Source: Platycnemis pennipes
Taxonomy: Eukaryota; Arthropoda; Insecta; Odonata; Platycnemididae
Length of the DNA: 64,000 nucleotides
Assembly: GCA_933228895.1 (NCBI GenBank)
Contig: OW121855.1
Span: forward strand, 47,320,698 to 47,384,697
Direction of reading: 5' to 3'
This document shows positions 13,681 to 25,247 of the stretch, piece by piece. The position numbers and the translations under genes were made by a program. Position 1 is the stretch's first letter, and every line of letters begins with the position of its first letter. Below the pieces are notes generated by a model. That model searched no databases. It saw only the letters and a list, made by a program, of their open reading frames with translations, and was not told the DNA's origin.

Positions 13681-14395
13681 AAAGTTATAAAAAATAACTC
13701 ATGGTGATTCTGAAACGCAATTCATAAACTCAGTGAAAAGTTGGCTAACTACCTCTTGATAGGCCAGAAGAACATGTAATAAATTTCATGAGTGTCCTAC
13801 AACGATAACCTAATTCTCTCTACCAAAACAGTGTGATCATTTTTTCTCGTGTAGCTATTTACCTCCTTTTCTACAAATATAACGTTGTACCCTAAATAGT
13901 TTGAAAACATCTGGCTGCTTTTTGCAGTTTATGTGCAAGTTTAACAGAATTAAAGCTTTGAGTTGGAAACCATTTATATTTTTTTTAAATTGATATGCAC
14001 CCAGACTTATAGTTACGACATTTTCACCTTTACATTAATATTCACGGTATATTTAGGAATAGTATGGAATATAATTTGTTTAACTTCTTTGCATAGCAAA
14101 ATATAAAAAAAACTTAATAATAAAACGTATCAACTCTCATTGGCCACAGTTTTCTTCAATTTATTCCACTATCGAAATCCTACAAAATTGTGTCACCTGC
14201 ATTTCAATTTTCCGAGATACTTGATTTTCAATTATTTTTAACATTTCAGCTTTCCCTCCGTATAAATGCTTGATCTATACTTTAGCCCTGTTCATGTAGC
14301 TGGAGGGAGTTTATTTACATATTGTGTATTAAACTTGGGAATAGGTTAAGATTGACATTCATACATTTCTTGGCAATCGATCGAAGTGCTATTGC

Positions 14396-14990
14396 TTGAC
14401 TCGTCATTATTCGTACGAACGTCAGCCCAACATTTCCAGTAATCGCTTGATTGAATGCACGCAAACGACAAGTCTACACGTCCTCGTGTGGTGGAATGAT
14501 AAAGATTCGACCGCGAGGGGCGAGATGTTTTTGTTCCCTCGCATTCGGCCTGCGGGCGAGGATAGGGGAGGCCAGGTTGTGCGTGTGTGTGTGGAGGAAC
14601 GGCCTGAGTGCTGCGCTTGGGGAAGGAGTGGGTTATTTAAAAAACCGCCGGGGGACGTGGCCCTACCGAATGCTCCCTCGGTTCGCTTACTCCACCGGCT
14701 CCACGGGCGCGCACTGGGTTTTACGGACACGTTGACTCCCGGGGGCGGTGCGTGCGTGTTTTTTTTCGGGTGAGGGGGGAGGAGGGATGACGTGAGAAGC
14801 ACCGACGCTTGCCACGAACGACTCCTGACAAATTCTCACTGAAGCGCGCGCCTGCGTTTGGTCGTGGCCACAGAGATGTACGGCTCGTAACACTCCCTCC
14901 CACACTTTGATTTGGTCGCCCGGTGGAAAGAGCGAGGCACGCCATGATTTTCTTGCAGTGGAGTTCGTAAAGGGTAACGTGTATTTCGCC
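14396..14990. other. GC- and CpG-rich segment, candidate CpG island
   Basis: This is the most GC-rich stretch of the first 20 kb, with dense CG dinucleotides. Overlapping frames of 94-126 codons are open on both strands, as expected from high GC (few stops) rather than from a gene. None resembles a known family. A promoter or first exon is possible, but I see no defined start site. Confidence 0.35.
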
Positions 14991-15262
14991 ACCAACAAAA
15001 AAAAACTCTGAGCTAAAATTCGATATCAAAATAGTCCATGATAAAAAAAGTGTTGCGAGTAATATTTTTTGTGCTAATCAATAAATTATTCATTAGTGTC
15101 CCATATTGTATTAAATAATGATTAGCCATTATGTGTTGAAGTGTATACTGATATTAAATACTCTGAAGGCTGTATTTTCTCAACTCTCCCTTCATTACAA
15201 GGCAATTAATTCCACGAGTGTCAACCCGGTAGTGATTTTGAAATCGTTTATACTCTGTAAAG

Positions 15263-15695
15263 CAGGGGTTCCCAAACTGGGGGGGCGTGAAGACATGTCA
15301 GGGGGGGGGGGGCGTGAGCGTGAGACCAGTTAAAAATAAAAATCCTTAAGCAAATAAAATCCATGCATTTCTTCAATTATTTTATGGTGAAGATTTTTAA
15401 AATCAACCTTGATGTTTAGAAAACTTAACAATCACAACACTTGTATATAACTCTTTTATAGCAAAAATACATAGCTTTTTGTTGATGTTTTTCTCTTAAG
15501 AGTATTTCTTTAAATTGAAACTTGTAATGTTGTATTTTGTGTGGTAGTAAAAATACACGTTTTGCTTTCAATTATTTTTTAAATTGTGTTTACTTGTTTT
15601 TTTCATATGCCCACAAAATTTACTGTGAAGGGGGGCGTGGTAGGTTTCCGTTTTAACAGGAGGGGGCGTAGTACAAAAAAGTTTGGGAACCCCTA
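15263..15695. mobile_element. Non-autonomous hAT element (433-bp MITE)
   Basis: The ends are inverted repeats: CAGGGGTTCCCAAACT on the left, and TAGGGGTTCCCAAACT when the right end is reverse-complemented. The flanks carry a perfect 8-bp duplication, CTGTAAAG, at 15255-15262 and 15696-15703. An 8-bp duplication plus YAGGGGTTCCCAAAC ends is typical of hAT MITEs. Sub-terminal GGGGGCGT blocks and a poly-G run (15301-15312) sit inside the left end. The AT-rich interior encodes no transposase, so movement would need an enzyme from elsewhere. Confidence 0.93.
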
Positions 15696-15703
15696 CTGTA
15701 AAG

Positions 15704-16050
15704 TGTTTCCATGCTTTAAACGAAATATCAAAACGCAGTTTCGAGGAAAGGGGTTGACAATTATTTTGTAATAAGTTTAGACAATTGTTATACGATTTTC
15801 AGAGCTTAAATAAGTATAGAATTTCACCCTTTCACACAGTTTTCTCCGCCAGAAAAATGTATACAAACGGGTTTATTCTTTTCATGCATTCCTACACGAT
15901 GGTTTCCTAGCCCATGATATTTTATTCTGAAAATGATGTGGGAAGCTAGAGGGGCATGAAATTTAGCACCCATGTTTGGAGGTTTATTATGATCCGAGGG
16001 ACCGCTTACTGCATTAACGCCACATATCAACATTCTCAGCGGCAGACTGC
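15704..16050. other. No gene recognised
   Basis: A minus-strand open frame (15824-16072) has fairly mixed composition, but I recognise no family or domain in it and see no clear splice sites. I leave it unassigned. Confidence 0.4.
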
Positions 16051-16057
16051 GATGTCC

Positions 16058-16160
16058 TGTCTGGCAGTGCACCTCGGTAGCCTAAAGATCATACATTCGA
16101 ATCCTGCTCGCAAGACGTAGATGTTGATTATGTGTTAGGATTAAGATAGGTTAAGCGGCG
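16058..16160 (+). mobile_element. Degenerate tRNA-derived SINE head
   Basis: CATTCGAATCC (16094-16104) is a good B box, preceded by CTCGGTAGCC as a weak A box. The following tract (GTGTTAGGATTAAG) resembles the post-tRNA part of the copies at 5.8 and 24.6 kb. Confidence 0.4.
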
Positions 16161-16389
16161 AGATGTAACCATTGACATTGCAGACATTGAAGTACCTAAA
16201 ACTTCGTCGTTTATGATCTTTCTTAGCAGTGACTTTTTTCTTCAATCCCTTCAATCACTTCATGCAAGCTTCGAAAAATTTAGAGGAGCCATTATGAAAC
16301 TCGTGACGATCGGAACTGTCGTGTTCAGTCCAGGAATATCTCGTTGGATTCGGTCTTTTGCAGGCGACGTGGATTTCCGCATAGTCGGA

Positions 16390-16985
16390 GATAGCGGTGA
16401 GGGTGGATTCGCTGGTATGTAGGAGTGGGATGAGTTTCTTCTCTCTTTTATTTTTATTTTTCGGGGGTGCTTGTGGGAAGCAAAAGGGGAGAGGAACGTG
16501 CAGCGCACTAAAGGGGGACACGGTGGGAAAAGCCACCACCGCATCAACCGTGCGAGAGCTGCGCGCGCCAAACAACTGCCAAAGCGGAAATTGCGTTTAA
16601 TAGGGCGGTGCACACCCCGCCAGCACACCGTTGTTATTATTATCATTTTTTTACCGTATCTTCATTATATTTATATATTTTTTTATTTTTTCGAAATTTT
16701 TTCTCAGTTTTAATCACTCACCAGGGGCTTTTTTTCTGCACTTTCACGGGAGAAGCCGACTGGTACAGTTGGGGGTTGCTTCTTCTGCTTTATTAGCCGT
16801 GGAAGGGTGGGGGGGGGGAAGAGGGTGTTATGTGCGAGGACACGGAAGAGAGGGAGAGTAATAATGGGAAGGAATAGGCAAAGAGGAGGACGCAAAGTGT
16901 GGAAATGAGATGCGTGGCAATGAGGACGACGAAAAATGAGGAGAGGCTGAAGGGAAAACGTTAGGAATTTAAAGGAGATGAAGAT
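16390..16985. other. GC-rich then purine-rich patch
   Basis: A moderately GC/CpG-rich part (16470-16620) is followed by a purine-rich + strand (about 16800-16980) containing a poly-G run. Overlapping frames on both strands are low-complexity. No gene is recognised. Confidence 0.3.
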
Positions 16986-17832
16986 CACAACTGTTGTGAA
17001 CCGTACAAGGGAATGACCCAGAGAAAATAAATAAACTTTCGGTTCCATGTACTTTCCTAATTTAGAGATTCCTCATATTTGAATCCCTAGAAGATAAGAG
17101 ATACAAAGTTACATACCTAAACAAATGTTTAGTGGAATGTATTGCATCCACCCTGAGTCGAACAAATAATTGAAGGTAAATTGTTGAATATGATAACCTA
17201 ATGTGGAATTATATGCATTTTAATCGGAATCACGTACCTTGAATATCCTATCCTTCACTTTCCACTTTTTCAGGCAACCTAATGCACCGTCAGGTCAGTA
17301 ATAGCAAAACGGATTGTGGCAGTTACTAATTAATTACGAATTATGCATAGTATTTATTTGACTAACTGTGGTATTTAAAGAATTTTCCATTGGAGACCTG
17401 AATTTGGGTGAGAAAGAGCGATGTTATGAATTATTGATTGTTGCACTTACACACTGGAATTGTACCTTTGTCTTGGCATCCTATTATTCAAGGGAAATTG
17501 TCGGTAAAGGTGTGAAAAACTTTAGGTTTAAAGCTCTTTAAAAATAATGACTTAATTCGATAAAGCATGTCCGGTCTTTTTTTTGCATTAGTTGACTGGA
17601 GAGGTTCGCAAAAATTATTCTGTGCAGCGGATTATGGATTGGCCATTATGGTCTCAGAGCTAGCTCACGGTGATATGTCTATGTTTCCATTTACAGTATA
17701 ATTGATTGATAAATAAGTCACAGGACAATAAAAAGTAGAAGAAATATATTTGACTCCTTCGCATTTGAAAATTTAATGATGGAGAAGGTTAAATTCTTTG
17801 TGAATTTTATGCAATGTTGGTTGCATATAAAT

Positions 17833-18494
17833 CTACCCCCCCTGTTCAGGTATTAGTGGATAAATTAAAATATTTATAAAAAATTTGGAATGGAGTGGCG
17901 AACCTTTCAGAATTTGGGGTATAATTGAAGACCTATAATAGTTTTTCCTACATACTAGCGCATACTCAAATGTAAAGTAACATCTTTTTCGCACACTCTC
18001 AATTGTAGTATCTAAGTCCTTTGCCAAAGACTGATTGATATCTTCATTCCTAATATTCTTATACACTTCTGCGTCATCGGCAAAATGACGGAGCTTTCTA
18101 CTTTTAAAAACTGTATTCAAGTCATTTACGTAAAGTATAAATAAAATTGGGTCTATCACGATTCCTAGAGGAACACCCAACCTAACTGTTACGTCATCTG
18201 AGCTAACAGTATTTAATACCACCCTTTGGACACGTTAATTTTACCAGTCTCCTATCCAGCTTAATATGGTATTGTATATCCCGTGCGATGATAAGTTCGC
18301 GAGTATCTTAAAGTTGGGCACCAAATTGGACACTTTTTTAAGTGAAGAAACACTGCATCTTCCTTAACGTTGCCTTCTCCCGAAACCTTAATATCATAAA
18401 AATACCTACTTGAGTTTTGTAAGACTCTTTTTGAGCCCAAGCTTTATTTTTATGGATAAATCCTGGCTACTGAGGTGTCCCATTATTGGAGTGA
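17833..18494 (-). mobile_element. LINE reverse-transcriptase remnant
   Basis: The minus-strand frame 18222-17833 holds RT motif B-like GVPLGIVIDPILFILYVNDL and motif C as LRHFADDAEVY (FADD in place of the usual YADD). Upstream, to about 18494, the other frames continue the fingers region: IMGHLSSQDLS then KLGLKKS, matching the GHLDSQN...HGFRKSR region of the better copy at 21.3-21.9 kb. Stops and frameshifts separate the pieces. The conserved Q of PQG is replaced by L, so the enzyme would probably be dead even if translated. No 3' tail is present, so this copy lacks its end. Confidence 0.8.
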
Positions 18495-18785
18495 CTAGTA
18501 ATGGCGTGGATGATGAGGAAAAAATCTTTCTTCCTTGTATTTTTCCCATTTAATTGCAGAACTTGCTATTCTGTTCTTTACTTCCCATCTACTACGATCT
18601 TGTGCATCTTCAGGAGAGATGCTCATCCTGCGCTCGTCTCCCCGCAGTGTGTTCAACCAACGCTTGTTTGGTTGCCCTCGTGGTCGTTTATGGCCTTGAT
18701 GCTCTGGTTTTCGGGGCCGCAAAAAATCACTCTGACCATCATCATTCCTGAATGTAGATTGTCTCGAAATACACAATGACATACC
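18495..18785 (-). mobile_element. C-terminal remnant of a different LINE
   Basis: The 95-codon minus-strand frame contains KRPRGQPNKRWLNTLRGD followed by SPEDAQDRSRWEVKNR and AIKWEK. The pattern RGRPxxRWxxxL...AxDRxxW is typical of the extreme C-terminus of insect LINE ORF2 proteins. It differs from the C-terminus of the 20.4-kb LINE. It abuts the RT remnant at 17833-18494 in the same orientation but in the wrong order for one protein, so these are two adjacent insertions. Confidence 0.55.
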
Positions 18786-18789
18786 TCAT

Positions 18790-20400
18790 TATTGGTAAGC
18801 GTATGAAAGGAAGTCGGTTGTCGTTAGCATGTTTTGTTTAAAAATTTTTTTGATTCTATTGTGCAGCTAGGCCACTCAAGAATTTCTAAATCGAATGTTT
18901 TTCAGAGGCTTCAACTAGAAAACGTCCATTATTACAAGGAATCTAATTGTGGGACTATTTCACCATGGCATTTCGATGAGACAAAATTCCAGAGAAAACA
19001 ATGGAAGTAATTAACAGCAGGATGAAAGTAATAATAATAATAATAATAACGTTTATTATATTCAAGGATTTACATCCCCTATGAACAGTGGTGAGTAAGA
19101 AATGTTACAATAGAGCTCACAGTGTGCTCTGTGCACAAAGTACAGAGAGACTGTAATGCGACAGCGACGAAAACGCTGTCGCATACAGGAGCATAAGAAG
19201 TTTCGAAGAAGAGCTCGCGTGAGACGAATACTCTACTTTTTTGGCATTTAAACGTTCTCCAATAAGATGTATAGACTAATACTAACAACTATTTATTTCG
19301 GAAGAATGATGCTCAATATTATTAAAGTTGAACCTCCAAGAATGATGATTCAACATAAAAAATCAGCATTATATTCCTCTTGATGGTGGTGCTAAATAAC
19401 CTGGCTATCTGCAATTGATAATGTGATAACTTGAACTCAGTATATTAAAAAATTGTGAAAGGGAAGATAATGTTGGTATTTTAGAGAGGCACATCTCTCC
19501 AATGCGTATTTCCAAGACCTCGAGAGTACAGAATTGCGTTGAATCATTTGCATTCAACATTCTCAGTATAATAGTTCCCAGAAAATTTATGCGCAAAATA
19601 TTAATTTTAATATGAGATGTAAACAGGCATTAATTGTGACTGAAAGGGAGATGGGCAATGCTAATGGCCCTTGACATTTATGCAAACGTAAAAGAAATGA
19701 AGCTAGCGAGTTAGAGGTAGACAGAGGTAAGTTGGTCCGTATATAACAGGAAAAGTTATGCATATAATTACGTTTTAAAACCCTATCATCTGTTGATTAT
19801 ATAATATGCCTATTTCACAGGGATGAGCAACCGCCTTAAATTTTGTATTACTCTTAATTTATTTGCTGCCACTGAGTTTTTTTAAGTTTAATTCAATTAG
19901 ATATTTTTTGCTGTTTATTTAGTTGGTACTTGGATTTTTTTAACGGAATGAAGGGAAATTAAATTAGGGAAAAAAGTAATTTCCTATTGAAGTGTTTTCA
20001 AGATTAATTCTATCAGAGAAGAATTTAGTGATTTCAGAAAATAGTTGATTCATTAATTGGACTTATATTTTAGTAGTAAGAGAGCAATTTTTGTTGATAA
20101 AACGTTGAAACAAATACAATTCCTTTTAAGCAGTGCAAGAACTCAGAAATGTGATTAATTATGATATTAATGCTTCACGAGATTGGTTTGACTCTAAAAC
20201 CAGCATGTATTACTTCGAATGGAAATTAACAAGGGGCTTTTCTCACGATTTCAAACAACAAAGAAGAGCGAAATAAAGAGCTAGGGCTCACATTGTACTC
20301 CGCAGATTTGTGTCAGGTACTATTTACTGTGAAGAGAAGAAGCAACTCTTAGTTAGGGTAATTTTGTTTTTACACGTGTACACTCTTTTTTAGCCGTAAG
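18790..20400. other. No gene recognised; (AAT)n microsatellite
   Basis: An (AAT)n run sits at about 19029-19049, directly before a plausible LINE 3'-end-like tract (CGTTTATTATATTCAAGGAT). The remainder is AT-rich with no supported feature. Confidence 0.45.
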
Positions 20401-20686
20401 ATTGATACATCTACATCTACATAATACCCTGCAAACCACCATAAAGGTGTGTGGCAGGGGGTGACCTCTCACCAAACATGCACTACATATCATGCATAAA
20501 AAGGATTAGTACTTGTATAGCTACCGGTCAAAACTACGCTATTTAAAAAAAGATAAAAATAGCAAAGCATGCATTCAAAAACATGCTGTTAGTTGGGTTA
20601 GCTATAAGTCCTTATACCAACATGCAGCTACCAATGTTATCCATTGCTACACTCGTACTAAATACATTTACCGTTATTCATATCCC

Positions 20687-21292
20687 TTATAGTACGAGGA
20701 AAAAAGGACATATTGAATCTGTCAGTTCGGCAATCAATTTCTCTAATTTTGTGATTATGGTCCAGTCTACCATAGTAAGTTGGGGTCCGCAAAATATTTT
20801 TAACATCATCACTGAAATATGGTCTTGGAATTTATTTAAGAGATTAAGTCTAAATTTCAACCTGCGATCTGACAATGATTCCCAATTTAATTCATTTAAT
20901 AGAATGGTTACGCTAATAAGGTTATCGTACCGTCCCTTTACAAATCTTACCGATCTTCGCTGCACACATTCAAGTTCGTTATTTAGACCGATTTCGTAGG
21001 GATCCCATACACTGGCAGCATATTCCAAATGAGTCTTACAAGGGAACAGTAGCGGATTTCTCGGACATGATCGTCACATTTACCCAGTACTCTTTTGACG
21101 AATCCCAGTTTACGATTCGCTTGACCCATTATTTCACGAATGTGTTTACCCCAGGAAAGATCATTTGCCAGTCTTATTCCAACATATTTAATGGATTACA
21201 CGTTTGTTAATTCATTATTACTTATTTTGTAAGTGGTAGGAGGAGAGCTATTATTTTCCAAAAATTCATTACAAGACATTTTTTAAAGTTTA
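20687..21292 (-). pseudogene. LINE ORF2 C-terminal region (broken)
   Basis: From about 21292 down, the pieces SIKYVGIRLANDLSWGKHI, ANRKLGFVKRVLG, MEYAASVWDPYE, LECVQRRSVRFVKGRY and LNELNWESLSDRR appear in changing frames. This series (YLGV..NDLSW..HI; ANR.LGF..R; LEYAS.VWDP; QRRAARFV; L..L.WESL..RR) is the standard region after RT in CR1/L2/Jockey-type ORF2 proteins. An in-frame TAA at 21196-21198 precedes SIKYVG. Confidence 0.85.
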
Positions 21293-21295
21293 ATT

Positions 21296-21975
21296 CTAAC
21301 TGCCATGTATCACACCAAGTTTCAATAGGTCAATATTTAAACATTCTTTATCATTTGGGCACAGACTTTCCCTGTACACTACGGCGTCATCGGCAAACAG
21401 ACGAAGCTTACTTTTTACCACCTTATGGATATCATTTATGTATAGAAGGAATAGGAGTGGACCTATCACACTACCTTGTGGGACACCAGAAGAGACTTTG
21501 AATGCCGGTGAGGTAACACCGTCCAAAACAACCCTTTGCACCCGATCATGCAGAAAATCATTAATCCAATGTTTAATGTTACTATCTAACCCATAAGATT
21601 TTAAAATCAAAATTAGTTTGCTATGAGACACCTTGTCAAAAGCTTTCTTGAAGTCGAGAAATATAGCATCCACTGGAATATTATTTTCGCCAGAAACAAT
21701 AATATCGTGGGAAAAGAGAGCTAGTTGAGTTTCACACGATCTGCTCTTTCGGAAGCCATGCTGAACATTGGACAATAAATTCTGGCTATCTAGGTGTCCA
21801 ATGACTGAACTGACAATTATATGTTCCAGGAGTTTGCATGAAATGGATGTGAGGGATATAGGTCTGTAAGTTAGATGGCTGCTCCCTATCACCACTTTTG
21901 AAAGTGGGAGTTACATCGGCTGCTTTCCAATCCATTGGTACGACGTGTTCGGTCAGGGATTTATAAAATACTATT
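21296..21975 (-). pseudogene. LINE reverse-transcriptase domain (frameshifted)
   Basis: The RT domain makes cDNA directly at the nicked target. Motifs in order in the 199-residue frame: YRPISLTSISCKLLEHII; FRKSRSCETQL; motif A in IFLDFKKAFDKVSHSKL; motif B SGVPQGSVIGPLLFLLYIND; motif C RLFADDAVVY. Two frameshifts are visible. One is an extra base at 21868-21869, between the PSN and YRPIS codons; the upstream reading VPMDWKAADVTPTFKSG lies in the other frame. The other is near 21318-21322, where the reading moves to WCDTWQLELNFKKC. The catalytic aspartates are intact despite the breaks. Confidence 0.9.
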
Positions 21976-21992
21976 TCAAGGTAGGGGGAAAT

Positions 21993-22772
21993 TAGTGATG
22001 GAAAAATCGATTTCGATTAAAATCGAAAATCGAGTTTTAATAGTCAAAGATCGAGGGAATCGAGATAGAGCCATGATCTTCGAGTTTCGATCTAAACTCG
22101 ATTTTTCAACTTCGATCTTGACCATTTCGTTTGATCTCAGCAGCGCGTAGTAGTCAGTAGAGGTCATCGATGGACTGCCACTGAGGTCACTTCTTGTTAG
22201 AAGTAGATGCCAGTAGAAGTTAGGCAATACCTCAACAGGCCACCCGTCGATAGGAACGTCAACCCCATACCTCTGAAAGTCTGGGAGGAGATTAAGGGTG
22301 AATACCCCAACACGTTGCGATCGCGAGTGCTGAGTATGATAACGTCATCCGTCTCATGCGAAAGACTTTTCTCTAAGGCCGGTAAAATTGGAAAGGCACG
22401 CCCTAGATCATCAAGAAAGCATCTCAATCAGTTGATCTTTCTTATAAATTTTAGTGAAGCCGAATGGTTCCTAGCAGTGATCCACATTAAAGTAAATTGT
22501 AAATTTGGACGACTAATAATTCAAGAATGTTTTATAAGTACATATATAGGGATTTTTATATTATTCAAATATATATTATGAGCGTTTTTCAAATGAATAA
22601 TAAAAATGTTTTTGTACTAACTGCATTTTTTTTCAGAAATGAACCGTAGATTTTTTCGATTAATCGATCTTTTGGTTCAAATTTCGATTTTTGCTGAAAA
22701 GTCGAGCTTTTCATTTCGATTAAAAATCGATTCCTCGAAAAATCGATTTTGACCGACATTTTTCCATCTCTA
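21993..22772 (+). mobile_element. hAT transposon (780 bp, internally deleted) inserted in the LINE
   Basis: The terminal repeats start TAGTGATGGAAAAAT on the left and TAGAGATGGAAAAAT on the reverse-complemented right. They are followed by stacked TCGATTTTCG-like words for about 100 bp on each side. A perfect 8-bp duplication, GGGGAAAT, flanks it at 21985-21992 and 22773-22780. LINE coding reads ...ELTSEIS before and YLEIVF after the element, so it landed inside the LINE and is younger. It keeps only the C-terminal part of a transposase and is not autonomous. Confidence 0.95.
22207..22581 (+). pseudogene. hAT transposase C-terminal (dimerisation) fragment
   Basis: The frame of 124 codons opens directly after an in-frame stop. 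Residues 25-79 match the hAT C-terminal dimerisation region: VWEEIKGEYPNTL near 25-37, the signature SSVSCERLFSKAGKIG at 47-62, and RKHLNQLIFL at 70-79. In full hAT enzymes this region follows the RNase H-like catalytic core. The core is absent here, so no transposition activity is expected. After about residue 80 the frame runs into AT-rich element sequence. Confidence 0.85.
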
Positions 22773-22859
22773 GGGGAAATTTCGGAGGTTAACTCTCTAT
22801 ATACGCGGGAGGAATTTAAACATATGAACATATGATAATACGTGTATAGAGACTCGATT

Positions 22860-23640
22860 TGGCTCTCATTCTCACGGAATAAAAACTGGACCTTGGTTGA
22901 AGCTTCTGAGGCAGTAATCACAATCGAGAAAGCAGCATAGATGAAAAGGAACAACGGTTGTAAATGTAGGCGGGAAGAGATAGAGAGATAGGGAAATGGA
23001 GGGAGAGAGTGAGAGAAGTGGAGGGAAATATGGAACGGGTGGTTTGGAGGCAAACGAATACGTACAGCCCTTTCCTCCCGGACATACACACGCACGTCCC
23101 CTCTATCTCTCTCTCCTTCCTCAATTGGTCCCCAGCTGCATTTTGGCTGCACATTAAGCTCGGGAAGAGGGGTTGGTTGGCACCGGGCTGCTTTTCCCTC
23201 TTCATGTGTTGGTAATGAGTGCGGGTGGGGAGGCTGATGGGAAGATTTCTGGGGGGCGGGAGGGGGGTGAGGGAAGGGAAGTTTGTTGGGGCGGAATGGG
23301 AGGGTGGTTGAAGGGAGGCAGTGTATGGAGGGGAGCGATTGGAGCACGAGAGATGGAGGGAGGAGAGGAGGCGGATAAGTTGAGAGATGAAGGGTTGAGC
23401 GTCGAGAGAAAAGGGGCTGCCGTAGAGTTTGTTCCCCGAGAGGAGTAGTGTGGAGGGAAGTGGAGGAGGCTTCGCTTTGCCTGCCAAGGAGAGAGAGAAG
23501 GACGGAGCGCATGCACGAAGAGGGTTAGGAGTCAATGGAATCGGTCTCCGGAGCTCTGTGCCCGCCTCGATGAACAAATTAAACACAAGGGCGATGGGTC
23601 CTCTTGAAGTAATCAAAGGGAAGCTGGACCGATGAAAAGT
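22860..23640. other. Purine- and GC-rich island, no gene recognised
   Basis: The + strand is markedly G/A-rich at about 22975-23045 and 23200-23500, so the minus strand gives long Pro/Ser/Leu-rich frames. These frames (for example 22918-23616) are low-complexity by-products of composition. A frame at 23632-23838 is more mixed and ends at a GTGAGTA donor-like sequence (23838-23844), but has no known motif. Confidence 0.4.
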
Positions 23641-24339
23641 GAGCTCGATTTGTCCATTTCGGTTGGCCCTGAAAAAAAAATTCTCTCCTTCACATTAGTC
23701 GATCGTATGGAGGGTCAGTTGGGGCCAGTGGCAACGGTAAACTCAAAAGACCTAATCCAGATTTATGCCTTTTTGGAAAGCATGCAAAACCATCTATTCG
23801 AATTGACGAGCCTTGTTGATTGGCATACATCCTCATAGTGAGTATACTGAATAAAATCTTGGAGATGTATTCTTCATATCCTCATCAAATGGGTAAGGTT
23901 CTTTCTTTTATAAGAGGACGATTTTAAAATATAGTTAAATACTATAGCGATGATCGCCTTTCATCACCCTAGATTTTTTTTGATATATCAAATATCACTT
24001 ATCTTATTTGCGTAATTTATATTTTTGCTATAAATGCATGATTTCAGCCTCTTTTTTCCTTTGTCTGCTGCATCACTTGCAATTAAACGTTTCAGTTAGT
24101 AACTCAACAAATTGTTGTCAAACTTGGGTGACTAGGTGATATTTATAATTCCTGACTAAAATGTGAATTGCAACTAGGAGTAATGAAAGCTTACTGAAGA
24201 ATTAGATTTCCTGGGCCGGACGAGACGAGACTTTTGTGTAGGCAATTTTCCATTTATATGGTCTTAAACTATTTCTCAATTTTTTTCAAATCTGTTGAGA
24301 AGAAAAAATCTTTTATTAGTATTAGGTAAAGCTACTTTA

Positions 24340-24395
24340 GCTAGTAAGTGAAGAAAGACTTTTCCACTGGCAAAAGTCTTTTTTCACCTACTAGC
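24340..24395. repeat. 56-bp hairpin
   Basis: GCTAGTAAGTGAAGAAAGAC on the left pairs with GTCTTTTTTCACCTACTAGC on the right, with further TTTT/AAAA pairing. This gives a stem of about 24 bp with two mismatches around an 8-nt loop, CCACTGGC. No element ends or duplication are visible. Confidence 0.6.
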
Positions 24396-24524
24396 AATGG
24401 AATTCCGCAAAGTATCGGCCACTTCCATCAACTACATAAAGCTGCTTTATTAGTAATAGATAAGCTGCGATTTGATTGATATTTTTGATTTATATTTCTC
24501 CGTCCATTTGCTCCTCACAGAATT

Positions 24525-24650
24525 TTGGGTAGCCAGTATAGTAATGATCCAACGTGTTATACCTAGGTTTCACGGGTTTGAATCCTGCCTGTGCCAAGGT
24601 TGTTCTATGTGTCTAAGATTTAAGGCCTAAGTTTTATATATAATTCTATA
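24525..24650 (+). mobile_element. Degenerate tRNA-derived SINE
   Basis: The B box GGGTTTGAATCC (24574-24585) is well kept, with an A-box-like GGGTAGCCAGTATAG about 45 bp upstream. The following GTGTCTAAGATTTAAGG resembles the tracts after the tRNA-like parts at 5.8 and 16.1 kb. Confidence 0.5.
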
Positions 24651-25247
24651 TGTTTAATTGTAAGATATAAGACCATAGGGTGTTCTAGGTTTTCAATATG
24701 ATGCGGGGTGATAGCTGATTTTTCAGAGCTTAAAGATTGAATTTGTTGTGGATGAGTGTACAAAGACTTTTATTTAACAAGCGCTATGTCCTCAAAGATG
24801 AATGATAGGTAGATAACCAGGTAGGATAAGGCTAGAGGAGATATTTGTGAATGTTATGAAAGTAATAGCAGCCATTGATCATGTGTGCTGAATCTTAGCA
24901 ACGGAGCCCAATATGGCTGTTTCTGGGTCATTTTCCCTCTAACACACCACTCTCCTATGGCAGTGGTGAGGCGGAGGCCGAAATATGATGGTATCATTTA
25001 CTTTAAGATAATATTGACTTCCGAACCTTGTGTGAGGTACTGACGGCTGGGGACTTAATTAACTTGATTAAATTTCCCTCCCTTTAGTCTCATATGTTTG
25101 GTCCCAAAGGCTCCAAAACATAACTGCTGTAACTTGGTCTGATGATCTCGTTACCAACGATGAGGAATACTGGCTAGCAAGTTTATTTTGTCATTTGTAA
25201 TCGATCAATTGGTGCTGCTCAAAAGCTCATTAGCTTCCTCGGTCGTC

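Larger units (their letters stand above)
20405..22850 (-). mobile_element. CR1/L2-like non-LTR retrotransposon, 5'-truncated and interrupted by a hAT element
   Basis: Read on the minus strand: a pre-RT segment (RVYRELTSEIS), a 780-bp hAT insertion, then YLEIVFYKSLTEHVVPMDWK, the RT domain, the C-terminal region, and a 3' end of short TAGATG repeats. The tail sits at 20405-20425 on the + strand. The 5' limit near 22850 is uncertain because sequence similarity fades there. I count at least two frameshifts and one stop (TAA at 21196-21198), so it is dead. FADD at the active site, the GVPQGSVIGP motif and the repeat tail suggest the CR1/L2/Rex1 group; Jockey relatives are an alternative. The endonuclease part is missing. 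Confidence 0.85.

Noticed and set aside
14396..15029. Overlapping frames over 100 codons on both strands
   Set aside because: High GC removes stop codons on all frames. No frame has a recognisable motif or splice pattern.
22589..23616. Long minus-strand open frames (232 and 307 codons)
   Set aside because: They run across the hAT end, LINE sequence and a purine island, and are Pro/Ser/Leu-rich. They reflect composition and the absence of stops in pyrimidine-rich DNA.
23632..23838. Possible coding exon ending at a GTGAGTA donor
   Set aside because: The frame is mixed and ends near a donor-like sequence, but there is no clear acceptor, no family match and no conserved-looking motif. Too weak to call.
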